Origin: Verrucomicrobiales bacterium
GTDB lineage: Bacteria > Verrucomicrobiota > Verrucomicrobiia > Limisphaerales > Palsa-1400
Reading direction: 5' to 3'
DNA: 59,749 nt
Assembly: GCA_003140095.1 (NCBI GenBank)
Contig: PLIU01000109.1
Coordinates: 1-59,749 of the forward strand
The translations under genes were made by a program, and so were the position numbers. The notes under the pieces are model-generated. The model worked only from the letters and a program-made list of their open reading frames with translations, did no database searches and was not told the DNA's origin. Of this stretch, positions 1-7,374 are shown one piece after another. How positions within the stretch are numbered: the stretch's first letter is position 1; every line of letters begins with the position of its first letter.

Positions 1-677
1 TAAATTCGCGTCACCCCGATTTTGTAGTCCACGTTGTAATGCGTATGGCCGTGAATCCACAGCGGAATACGGCTGGCTTGGATCATCAATTCCAAATCCG
101 AAGCAAATGCGGCGCTCAATGCGTCGCCGACGTTTTGCGGTGGGATTGATCGGGAACTCGGCGCATGATGGGTCACCACAATTGTCCGCGATGGGTCATT
201 GCGGGACATCTGCCGCGTCAACCACCTGACTGAGGCCGCGTGTATTTGTGCCGAGTCCTTGGCGCAAAATAACCCGTTGCCTTCCTTCTTTTGAATCAAG
301 CAAAAATCAGACATTTCCCGGTCAGCCACAGACATTGCCTTGCGGGCGTCCGGCCATAGGTGAAAATTCGTCCAGAGCGAACACCCCAGGAAAACAAAAT
401 CGTTAATGATGAAGGCATCGTTCTCCAGCACATGAATATTGCTGCCCTTTGCTTCGCGCTTGATAGCCTTGATCAAATCAGGGATGGAATGCTTATAGAA
501 CTCATGGTTCCCCATCACATATATTACCGGACAATCACGGCAATACTGTTTGGCCCAGTTCAACCCCTCCATCCCTTGGTGAATGTCTCCCGCCAGCACC
601 ACGACATCGGCATTTGTGATCGCCGGCTCAAAGCGGCCAAATTCGAGATGTAGATCACTGAACACCTGTAATCGCAT
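1..677 (-). CDS. Metallophosphoesterase, 3' end outside the window
   Basis: The frame opens with ATG at 677 and is still open at base 1, so only about 225 N-terminal residues are visible. The calcineurin-like metal-binding motifs appear in order: SDLHLEF near residue 7, AGDIH near residue 29, MGNHEFY near residue 55, VVTHHAP near residue 168 and HGHTH near residue 214. These ligate a dinuclear metal centre, so hydrolysis of phosphoesters is the expected chemistry; the substrate cannot be read from the sequence. No signal peptide is seen, so it is probably cytoplasmic. It lies 105 bases downstream of the AAA+ ATPase gene on the same strand and may be co-transcribed with it. Confidence 0.85.
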   Translation of the reverse strand, partial: MRLQVFSDLHLEFGRFEPAITNADVVVLAGDIHQGMEGLNWAKQYCRDCPVIYVMGNHEFYKHSIPDLIKAIKREAKGSNIHVLENDAFIINDFVFLGCSLWTNFHLWPDARKAMSVADREMSDFCLIQKKEGNGLFCAKDSAQIHAASVRWLTRQMSRNDPSRTIVVTHHAPSSRSIPPQNVGDALSAAFASDLELMIQASRIPLWIHGHTHYNVDYKIGVTRI

Positions 678-782
678 AATCAGACTTTCACCGTCCCAGC
701 GGCGCAGATGCTCACGCGCGATGGATTGGCCGTTTCAAAGTCGAGTCTGGCAAAGTTCATAAGGAGCTTCGAATCGCCAGCA

Positions 783-1955
783 TCAAACCGCAAACCCAAT
801 GTTTGGACGGGTAATCTGTTCGGTAGCCTGTCCCGCGAATACTTCGGCAAGCGAGTAATCGCGGGCTTGTGGCAATTTCCTGCCGAGACTCTCGGCGAGG
901 CGGGTGGCTTGGGTGTAGTCGAGCCGACCAAAGATTCGATGGCAAATCAAGCGACCGGGGCGCAACAGTGCCGAATCAATGTCGGCGGTGGAGCAGTTGA
1001 TTGTGCAGATGATTTGCAGGCGGAGAAAATCGGCAAGCATCCCATCGGACAGATTCAGGATGGCACTGACCTGTTCGCGATTGTCAGAGCCGCGAGTCAT
1101 CAACGCCGCGTCTGAATCCTCCAGGATGACGACAAAAATTTTATTGGAATGGTGCCATCGCTGATCGGTCCAGAAGCCGATGAAGTCGGGCCGTGAAAGG
1201 ATGCCCATCGTCGAAGTCGGGATGAAGTAGAACCGATGCGACTCCTTGAGTTCACCCATGAGGTGACGAAGATAAAAGGTTTTACCCGTGCCGGGCCGTC
1301 CCTCAAAAATCGAGAGGCCATTGGTCCTTTCACAGAGTTTTTCGACAAAACCGTGATGCCATTCCCCGCTGCCGGTGCCATAGTGAAGGGCAAGTGCTTC
1401 GGGTTTAAGAACTGTGTCGGAAGATAAAGAGACTTCTTTGGTTTTGATATTTTCCCCGTCCTGCTGGATCAGATAAAAAGTCCCGCCATTCGAGGTCGCG
1501 GGCACGGGCTTGCGGTATTTCCGGGTAAACTTTGTCACCAGTTTTTCGGCTTCAACTGGAGTCGCAGCGAAACCAATAATCCTGTCCTTGTCGGCATAAA
1601 GAAATGCCTGCGAGCCAAACCGAAAGGTGAGATCATCCCATTCCCTCGTAGGGTCCTTGGCTTCTTTGGAAGAAAGTTTGCGAATGGATCGGAACAGGGT
1701 GTCGGCATTATCTGTGACCATCCGATCCAAATCCCATGACCCGTAAAACCTGCACACATGCAAGCGCCCGCCACCAAAAGCTGACATCACTGGAACGTGC
1801 GGCTTGCGATATTCTTCAACGAAGGCATTCGCTTCGGCGAGGTCGCAAATCATCCTGGTCGGAGAATCAGAACTCCCCGGTGCCGGGATTACCGGCGCCG
1901 ATACAGGGGCGGATTGAACGGTGGCAGTCTTTAGGGATTCAGGTGCGTTTGTCAT
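783..1955 (-). CDS. AAA+ ATPase
   Basis: This 390-residue protein has an unassigned N-terminal half (about 1-205) and a C-terminal AAA+ module. Walker A is GRPGTGKT near residue 219, Walker B is VVILEDSD near residue 272, sensor 1 is IICTIN near residue 313 and the arginine-finger segment is LLRPGRL near residue 329. The tight P-loop and arginine finger point to a ring-forming ATPase of the BCS1/FtsH/katanin-like classical clade. The N-terminal half probably recognises the substrate or partner but matches nothing I know. It sits between the 325-residue unknown gene (91 bases upstream) and the metallophosphoesterase, all on the minus strand, so the three may work together. No protease or nuclease domain is visible. 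Confidence 0.85.
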   Translation of the reverse strand: MTNAPESLKTATVQSAPVSAPVIPAPGSSDSPTRMICDLAEANAFVEEYRKPHVPVMSAFGGGRLHVCRFYGSWDLDRMVTDNADTLFRSIRKLSSKEAKDPTREWDDLTFRFGSQAFLYADKDRIIGFAATPVEAEKLVTKFTRKYRKPVPATSNGGTFYLIQQDGENIKTKEVSLSSDTVLKPEALALHYGTGSGEWHHGFVEKLCERTNGLSIFEGRPGTGKTFYLRHLMGELKESHRFYFIPTSTMGILSRPDFIGFWTDQRWHHSNKIFVVILEDSDAALMTRGSDNREQVSAILNLSDGMLADFLRLQIICTINCSTADIDSALLRPGRLICHRIFGRLDYTQATRLAESLGRKLPQARDYSLAEVFAGQATEQITRPNIGFAV

Positions 1956-2046
1956 ACGATTATCTTTATTTCACAGGCTGCACCCGTTGTGACTGACGTT
2001 CAAAGGAACTGAATGTCCCCAAACTTTGTCCCAAGCAGAGAGAAAA

Positions 2047-3024
2047 TCACTTCGTTTTTTCCACCGCCAGCCTGTTTTTGAATTCCGCCCGGAGCCTGTT
2101 GATTTGTTTTGGGCTTGTGCGCAGGTCCCACCGAAGACCAGCGCACAGGAACTCGTGCTTCTTTTCACCTTTCAAGCCGAGGCGGAGGGCCTCCTTTTCG
2201 AGTTGGGGAAGTTTCCCTGCGGCTTTCATTCGTTCGGCAAATCCTTCGGCCAGCGCGGAGCCTTGGCGTCCGGGAACGCGCGCGCGGTGCAGGCTGGCGA
2301 TTGCATCCCAGCGGATGTCTCTTTTCGGGTCAAAAGACCAATACGCGGGAATGTGGATCATCGTTCCGTAAGGCGTGAGGTTGACGGCGAGTTTGAGCAA
2401 AAGCGGTTCATCATTTTGCATCCCATAGAGGTTCCAGCGCAGGCAGAAGGCATCGAACGCGGCGTGAAAGACTTCCTCACGCCGCCGCATGTTGACAGAA
2501 AATGACGGGCGCAAATTGCGCTCGGCGGTCATGGTGCGGCGGATTACACCCTTGTGGTCGGAGTAGGCCTGGACATTGAAGGCAGCTTTGATGCGTGCCC
2601 ATTGACGGCGAAGTTCTGGCTCGGCGTTGATGGCGAGTTCGTTCTGTGCATACTTGGCCTGCGTTTTGACAAGGTTTTCGTAGGTTCCTTTCTGAACGAA
2701 GTGTTCGTGGCCGGCCACAGCATCGCAGATGGTTTTGTCCGGTGGTTCAGGCAGCAGGTCGATGAGCAGTAGGTGCCGGGAGTTTAGGTGCTTTCCCTTT
2801 TCCAGAGCATTAAGGCAATCCTCCAGCACATCTTGGACATTAAACGGCCATAGCGTTGGTGGGACGAACATCCAGTTGTAAAGCACCCGCAGGCGTTGAC
2901 CAACCACATCGTTCAGATTCGGGGTCGCAGCGTGATAACGCCGGAGAACTCCCTCCCCCCATTCTGCCCTGTCAAAAGCGCGGGCGTTGAGTCTTTTCAG
3001 GTCGAGATCAAGTGCTTTTGTCAT
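2047..3024 (-). CDS. Hypothetical protein, 325 aa
   Basis: The frame is open up to 3138, but the ATG at 3024 is preferred: it is preceded by AAAGAAGACCC, a plausible ribosome site, and the sequence before it has poor composition. The protein is basic, largely helical and soluble, with no signal peptide or membrane segment, and I recognise no domain. Its C-terminus is rich in Lys and Arg, which may suggest nucleic-acid binding, but that is only inference. It precedes the AAA+ ATPase and is probably in the same operon. It could be an adaptor or substrate of that ATPase. Confidence 0.65.
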   Translation of the reverse strand: MTKALDLDLKRLNARAFDRAEWGEGVLRRYHAATPNLNDVVGQRLRVLYNWMFVPPTLWPFNVQDVLEDCLNALEKGKHLNSRHLLLIDLLPEPPDKTICDAVAGHEHFVQKGTYENLVKTQAKYAQNELAINAEPELRRQWARIKAAFNVQAYSDHKGVIRRTMTAERNLRPSFSVNMRRREEVFHAAFDAFCLRWNLYGMQNDEPLLLKLAVNLTPYGTMIHIPAYWSFDPKRDIRWDAIASLHRARVPGRQGSALAEGFAERMKAAGKLPQLEKEALRLGLKGEKKHEFLCAGLRWDLRTSPKQINRLRAEFKNRLAVEKTK

Positions 3025-3211
3025 GGGTCTTCTTTGGAGCCAAGCATATTCCGGCACCTGTGCAATTCCAAGTGCCGAGAAGCATGACAAGCGGGGTATT
3101 TGACCCACGATGGCAACGCAGATTCGCGCGAGCCCCATGACTGCTCATTTGAGCAGTTAGCGCAGAGATTCGTCAATTCAGACCTGATGCGGTGTTGCTT
3201 CCACCTTACCC

Positions 3212-3541
3212 TCAACGAGTAAGCTGAAGGCATTCCTCGGGTATCCAATTGTCGAATATGTCTGATGTTTTCGGACCATCTGAGATGCAGATTTTGTAAA
3301 TCCATCTGCCGTCCTTGAATTTCGACGCGATTACATAACCCTCATCATTCCCTAATCGGTCGCATATCACGCGGACTTTGTTCATTTCCGAGAAGCGCGG
3401 TTCCATGTGTGGGAGTATTGCGGAAAGTGCCCTGGGTTCAATTAAAAATTGAAGCTGTCTGAAGCCCTCAAATTCCATCGGTTGAATCCAACATGGCTGC
3501 GACGGTGGCAGGCGCATTTCTGAAAGCCATGTTGCTTTCAC
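3212..3541 (-). CDS. Hypothetical protein, 109 aa
   Basis: A small frame starting at GTG 3541, with AAGGG about 12 bases upstream inside a palindrome. The product is soluble, with several aromatic residues and a C-terminal segment (VIASKFKDGRWIYKICISD) that reads like a small beta-rich fold. I do not recognise the family. The upstream side abuts the perfect palindrome at 3554-3579, so its promoter region has probably been rearranged. The ATG at residue 9 (3517) is an alternative start. Coding status is plausible, not certain. Confidence 0.45.
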   Translation of the reverse strand: MKATWLSEMRLPPSQPCWIQPMEFEGFRQLQFLIEPRALSAILPHMEPRFSEMNKVRVICDRLGNDEGYVIASKFKDGRWIYKICISDGPKTSDIFDNWIPEECLQLTR

Positions 3542-3553
3542 GAAAAGAAATAG

Positions 3554-3579
3554 CCCTTATGCCGAGCTCGGCATAAGGG
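3554..3579. repeat. Perfect 26-base palindrome
   Basis: CCCTTATGCCGAG is followed immediately by its exact complement CTCGGCATAAGGG, with no loop. The central ATGCCGAG/CTCGGCAT unit recurs in the two structured repeats at 3578-3676 and 4882-4984. It joins directly to the radC-like tail of the first repeat, so it may be a recombination scar or part of the same family of elements. Confidence 0.85.
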
Positions 3580-3676
3580 TTATTTTCTGTAGCCCCGGAT
3601 AATGCCGGGCATCGAGAGGCGATTGTTCCAAAATGGAATGAATCGCCTCTTTTTTATTTCTTTACTCGGCATTATT
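3578..3676 (+). repeat. Structured repeat, copy A (radC tail plus nested hairpins)
   Basis: The copy begins GGTTATTTTCTGTAG, which is the last codons (Gly-Tyr-Phe-Leu-stop) of the radC-type gene at 4970-5512, although no radC body remains here. An outer stem follows, 3599-3609 with 3665-3675 (11 pairs, one G-T). Inside it is a terminator-like hairpin, GAGGCGATT pairing with AATCGCCTC, followed by TTTTTTATTT. The copy aligns end to end with copy B (4882-4984), which is in the opposite orientation. The two copies flank the dehydrogenase gene. Confidence 0.8.
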
Positions 3677-3787
3677 CACGCCGTCTGCCGCAGGCGCTCG
3701 TGGGCGTGAAGCCCGATGCCGATGAAACACAAGGATTGTGAAGAGCGCAACGAGCCAGCAACGGAGCGCGGCCTGGCAGCCATCCAA

Positions 3788-4582
3788 TCACCACGTAAGC
3801 CCAACGGCCTTTCTCATTGCATTTTCGAATGCCTGATCGTCGAGGCTTTTTCGCAATCCCAGAATCATCTGAGCGTCCTGTCCAACCGGAACACGGAACG
3901 GTGTCGCGGGGTCTTCGATTGCACCCGCGATGGCTAATGCGACAACTTCGGGTCCCTGTGCACCAGACGGCCCCGTCATTTTTTTATGGGCTCCCGTCCA
4001 CTGCTCCCAAAGTCCGGCGTAGTCGGCCGGTCCTTCATGGCGCTCGACCGTTTTTACGCCGGGGGCCGTGGCTCCTGGCTCGATGATTACGCAGCGTATT
4101 CCAAAGTGGCGGACTTCCACGTGCAATGATTCCGTAAAGGCTTCGAGCGCGAACTTGGAGGCGTTGTAGGCTGCTTCAAGCGGCGCGGAGACTCGGCCGC
4201 CCACACTCGACACGTTGACGATCACGCCGGAACCCCGCTGTCGCCAGCCGGGCAAAACCGCCTGGATTATGCGCAACGCGCCGAGCGTGTTTGTCTCGAA
4301 CATCTGCCGGACACGATCGAGTGGATAGCTTTCCACCGGCCCTTGTCCAAAGATGCCGGCGTTGTTGACGATTGCATCGAGCGGACCAACCTGTTGAATG
4401 CACCGCGCCACGGAGTCATCGCTGGTAACATCCATCACATGTGCCCGGATGCCTTCCGATCCACTGAAGGCCGATATGTCGGTGGCGATGACTGAATGCC
4501 CTCGTTTGGCAAGAACCTGCGCCGTTGCCATTCCTATGCCGCCTGCCCCGCCTGTAATCAAAATCTTTAGCGTCTTTGACAT
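3788..4582 (-). CDS. Short-chain dehydrogenase/reductase (SDR)
   Basis: This 264-residue classical SDR matches the family's usual length of about 250. The Rossmann glycine motif is TGGAGGIG near residue 10. DVTS near residue 51 contacts the adenine, NNAG is near residue 83 and the catalytic YNASK near residue 151; the preceding serine lies in NVSSVGG. The acidic residue after the second strand (ATD, about residue 36) favours NAD over NADP. It should oxidise or reduce a small alcohol or carbonyl substrate, unknown here. It is the only gene between inverted repeats A and B, which suggests a passenger carried as a unit. No operon partner is seen. Confidence 0.92.
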   Translation of the reverse strand: MSKTLKILITGGAGGIGMATAQVLAKRGHSVIATDISAFSGSEGIRAHVMDVTSDDSVARCIQQVGPLDAIVNNAGIFGQGPVESYPLDRVRQMFETNTLGALRIIQAVLPGWRQRGSGVIVNVSSVGGRVSAPLEAAYNASKFALEAFTESLHVEVRHFGIRCVIIEPGATAPGVKTVERHEGPADYAGLWEQWTGAHKKMTGPSGAQGPEVVALAIAGAIEDPATPFRVPVGQDAQMILGLRKSLDDQAFENAMRKAVGLTW

Positions 4583-4881
4583 TCGGAAGTCCTTTTGCGT
4601 GTCGTAGCTAGTCTTCTACGGTCGTCAGCCACCGCACGAATCTGAGCGGAACGTTTCAAGACGTTCATGGGGCAAGCGCTTCGCCGCCTAACATTCGTAT
4701 TGAGCTTCGAAAAATGCGGCTGTCGCAGCCTAATTCGGTTTTCACTTGCCGGAAATTTACCCTCCCCTTCCATGTAGGCAAAGCTTTTATGGAAACGACA
4801 TCGGGTCAGGAGCGGTTGCTGCCCAATCCCAAACTCCTTCTGCGTGAACACCTGACCAGCTTTTGACGTTCCTTCAAAGCC

Positions 4882-4984
4882 TCTGATAATGCCGAGCTGT
4901 TCAGATAAAAAAAGGGCGTTCTATTCGGTTTTCGAATGAACGCCCTGTTGAACTCGGCATTATCGAGTGCTACAGAAAATAACC
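4882..4984 (-). repeat. Structured repeat, copy B (radC tail plus nested hairpins)
   Basis: Read on the minus strand, it starts with the real 3' end of the radC-type gene (GGTTATTTTCTGTAG). It continues with the outer stem GATAATGCCGAG/CTCGGCATTATC (4953-4964 with 4885-4896, 12 perfect pairs). The inner hairpin AGGGCGTTC/GAACGCCCT is followed by seven T residues. Its position just after the radC stop means it can act as that gene's terminator. Outer stem and tail are conserved with copy A, while the inner stem has changed sequence but kept its pairing, so the structure itself seems to be selected. Confidence 0.85.
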
Positions 4985-5512
4985 AAGTTGACGAAGTGAT
5001 GTGTGGTTGGGATTTCCCAGGACGATGTGATCGAGGACTTCGATCTTGAGCAACTGGCCCGCTCGAATGAGGTCACGGGTGATTTTAATGTCCGCTTCAG
5101 ATGGAGTTGATTCGCCGCTGGGATGATTGTGCGCGATCACGATTGCGGATGCGCTCGCCATGATGGCCAGACGGAACACCTCTCGTGGATGGCAAAGAAT
5201 TGTGTCCATCGTGCCTACTGACACCAGATAGTGTCCTTTGATCCGCCGACGTGTGTTAAGAATCATTACCACCAAGCATTCACATTCGGGATTGAAATAT
5301 GGATGTTGCCCCACATGCGCCTGCCAATAAGCGGCTGCCTGCTCCGGCGTCTCGCATTGCTGCATTTCTTCGGGTGTGGGACACTCCCTCAAGGAAATAA
5401 TCTTCCACTCCTGTGGTTGGTTCGGAAACTTGATCGGTTTGACAAGCGTATTCTGCGGCTGCGTTGCAATTGCGGGGCATTCCGGGGAGATGAGGGTTTC
5501 TGTCGTGTTCAT
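4970..5512 (-). CDS. RadC-type JAB/MPN domain protein
   Basis: This 180-residue protein carries the RadC-family JAMM signature HNHPSGESTPSEAD near residue 129, with the upstream glutamate in the ECLVV strand. The metal ligands (two His and one Asp) are intact. Full-length RadC is about 220 residues with an N-terminal HhH segment; here the N-terminus is short and different, as in the many radC copies found on mobile elements. The molecular role of RadC is not established despite the old DNA-repair name. The start at 5512 follows GAAAGG. Its last codons and terminator are duplicated in inverted orientation at 3578-3676, and its upstream region carries two strong hairpins. Confidence 0.88.
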   Translation of the reverse strand: MNTTETLISPECPAIATQPQNTLVKPIKFPNQPQEWKIISLRECPTPEEMQQCETPEQAAAYWQAHVGQHPYFNPECECLVVMILNTRRRIKGHYLVSVGTMDTILCHPREVFRLAIMASASAIVIAHNHPSGESTPSEADIKITRDLIRAGQLLKIEVLDHIVLGNPNHTSLRQLGYFL

Positions 5513-5537
5513 ATTTTTGCCTTTCGTTTTGAAGGAG

Positions 5538-5578
5538 CGGCCCTGCTCTCTTCACCAAGCCCAGAGAGAGCAGGGCCG
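5538..5578. repeat. 13-base-pair hairpin upstream of the radC-type gene
   Basis: CGGCCCTGCTCTC (5538-5550) pairs perfectly with GAGAGCAGGGCCG (5566-5578) around a 15-base loop. It lies 26 bases before the radC-type start, so it would sit in the 5' leader of that mRNA and could influence transcription or translation. No T-run follows it. Confidence 0.75.
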
Positions 5579-5594
5579 ATCCGCACGAAAGGCA

Positions 5595-5746
5595 CCCGTC
5601 AGCGCCCGCGCCGCCGGGCAGCGGAGCACGAAGCAACTGAGTGCCACGAGACACAAACAAACGGGCTGCGCGAAGCGCATTGGGGAAAGGTTTTGTCTCG
5701 TGGCACGAGGTTGCGCGGAGCAACCAGAAGCGCGGGCGCCGACGGG
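5595..5746. repeat. Long imperfect inverted repeat (~150 bases)
   Basis: The outer arms at 5595-5611 and 5730-5746 match at 16 of 17 positions. The inner arms TGCCACGAGACA (5642-5653) and TGTCTCGTGGCA (5694-5705) are perfect, and a small hairpin, TGCGC-GAA-GCGCA, sits at the tip. The whole could fold as one long, GC-rich, interrupted hairpin. A miniature inverted-repeat element or a structured RNA would both fit. The remaining non-coding DNA of 5747-6162 shows nothing I can name. Confidence 0.7.
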
Positions 5747-6162
5747 ATGAACACGACAGATTGCCTCATCGACGAATGCGAATCGGCAAAAGGACAAATT
5801 CCGCAATTTAACACGAACAGGGATTAGTCACTCGCGATAACGTGAATAAGGCGCAGGCCATGAAGCTGTGAGGGTTGTTCCAGTGGGGTTGCGTAGTCGG
5901 CAGCGCGGTGGCGGTGAAGGCGCCGTAAACCTCGACGCAATCCTCAAACAGGTTTTACCGACGTACAAGATTCGCCCTTTCGGCTGTTTATGCCTTGTTC
6001 AGGCGTCGTTCAAAAGCCGGCCATCCAAATGTCTGCAAAAATATTACGTTGATAATCAATAGTTTACGCTAATTCAGCACGAAAATCGCGGGATGCAGAG
6101 TTTAGGAGCATCGGAGTTCAGTTCTATAGCGTGACTGGGCATGGTGCCGGTCACTCCGCCAG

Positions 6163-6528
6163 ATGGCGGATGAGTACATAACAATAAAACTAATACAAAA
6201 TATGAGATTCGAAGAAATGACCGCAAAAGAGCGGTTCGCGATCCCACAAGAACGCCGCGACGCGGTGTTTATGGCCGATCGTTCCACGCTCGGCTTTGAG
6301 ACTGTGGAGACAAACCTGGCGACGACGGACGTCGCCCATGCGTTCACTACGCCGCCATCACCAGTGATAATGACCCGCGAAAACCTGGGACAGGCGTTTG
6401 CTTACAGCGCCGACGACTGGAAGGGGCGGTGGATCCGCTTCTTCCTCCTCGCCTATTTCTACGAAGGCCAAATTTGGTATCGGAGGGTGGACGAGGGCAC
6501 ATTTGAGGTTCAGGTTCGCTTTAACTGA
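6163..6528 (+). CDS. Hypothetical protein, 121 aa
   Basis: A small acidic, soluble product; residues 80-121 are rich in aromatics (WKGRWIRFFLLAYFYEG). No family is recognised. The ATG at 6163 has no good ribosome site, and the internal ATG at 6202 is an alternative start. The gene is isolated between hairpin-rich DNA and a long non-coding stretch, so it could be a cargo gene or a chance frame. The unusual aromatic C-terminal stretch makes chance somewhat less likely. Confidence 0.4.
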   Translation: MADEYITIKLIQNMRFEEMTAKERFAIPQERRDAVFMADRSTLGFETVETNLATTDVAHAFTTPPSPVIMTRENLGQAFAYSADDWKGRWIRFFLLAYFYEGQIWYRRVDEGTFEVQVRFN

Positions 6529-7374
6529 GAAGGCTCAGGGGCTACCGTCTCGCCCGTGCATTCGCCGCTACGCTTTGATCGGCGTGGCGGTGATGTCAAA
6601 CCACCGATTGATTCCATTTCCGGTGAATCCAAGCTCAGGTCATTGAATCGGACGCCCGGCGCAAAGTAGAGGAAATCTCCGTTTTTCATGCGTTTTGAAC
6701 AGTAACTGCCGCCTCCCAGTGCTGACGAAACTGTTTTATTGTGTCCTCGGCGGCGCGAGTCAGGAGCGCAAAAAAAGTCAGGCCGACGACGCATGTTGGC
6801 CGGAGAATTCTCATGAGTCCGGTGCTCCAGTACACCGATCTATGCCGTGCATCAAGGGACATTTGCGGCGGCGTTTGACCGCTTCACGGCGATCGTGGTG
6901 ATGGAGTTGCCCAGGGAGGTGTGGACGGCGGCGGTTTCCTCGTCATCCATGTGCTCGACCAGACGGGCTTTCCGCCAAATGATCCACCACTTCCGAGAAT
7001 CGTAGGCTTCCATTGGGCCACCATCCTTGCGCTTGGCGCTCCTCAACGTTCAGGGGGCGCGTGCTTTTCTCGTGGAAAAACGCGGCGGAAGGCAGAGCGG
7101 CCGCAGCCTCGCACGAAAGAGAAGCGTCGCCGGAACTAAAACCACCGCTTTCAGGGCGCGGGGAAGAATTTCACTGGGAGGGTTCGAGATGGTGCAAGGA
7201 AGCGGTTTATTTCGGCGTTCAGCCCAAGGCGGTTGCACGGTTTTTTTCGTGACAGCAAGCAGGTGGGGGGGCATGGTTGGCTTGCCTGAACATCTTTAAA
7301 ATGGAACGGCGGGGGGTGGGGGCGAGATGGCCACTTGCCCAAGTTTGCCAGAGGCACTTTTCGATGAATAATCA
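6529..7374. other. Non-coding or degraded stretch of about 850 bases
   Basis: No convincing complete gene. On the minus strand, 6580-6700 gives two short protein-like pieces in adjacent frames (NGDFLYFAPGVRFNDLSL and GINRWFDITATPIKA, the latter ending in a stop). This would fit a gene broken by a frameshift, but I cannot name it. Overlapping frames on both strands at 7013-7300 look like composition artefacts. The promoter of the methylase operon must lie near the right edge, but no clear -35/-10 pair stands out. Confidence 0.4.

Noticed and set aside
4567..4851. 94-residue minus-strand frame upstream of the SDR gene
   Set aside because: It overlaps the SDR start, has no recognisable pattern and lies in repeat-flanked spacer DNA.
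3554..4984. Integron attC sites as an explanation for the structured repeats
   Set aside because: The stems are nested as in attC, but no GTTRRRY core or integron integrase is seen, and the inner hairpin looks like a terminator.
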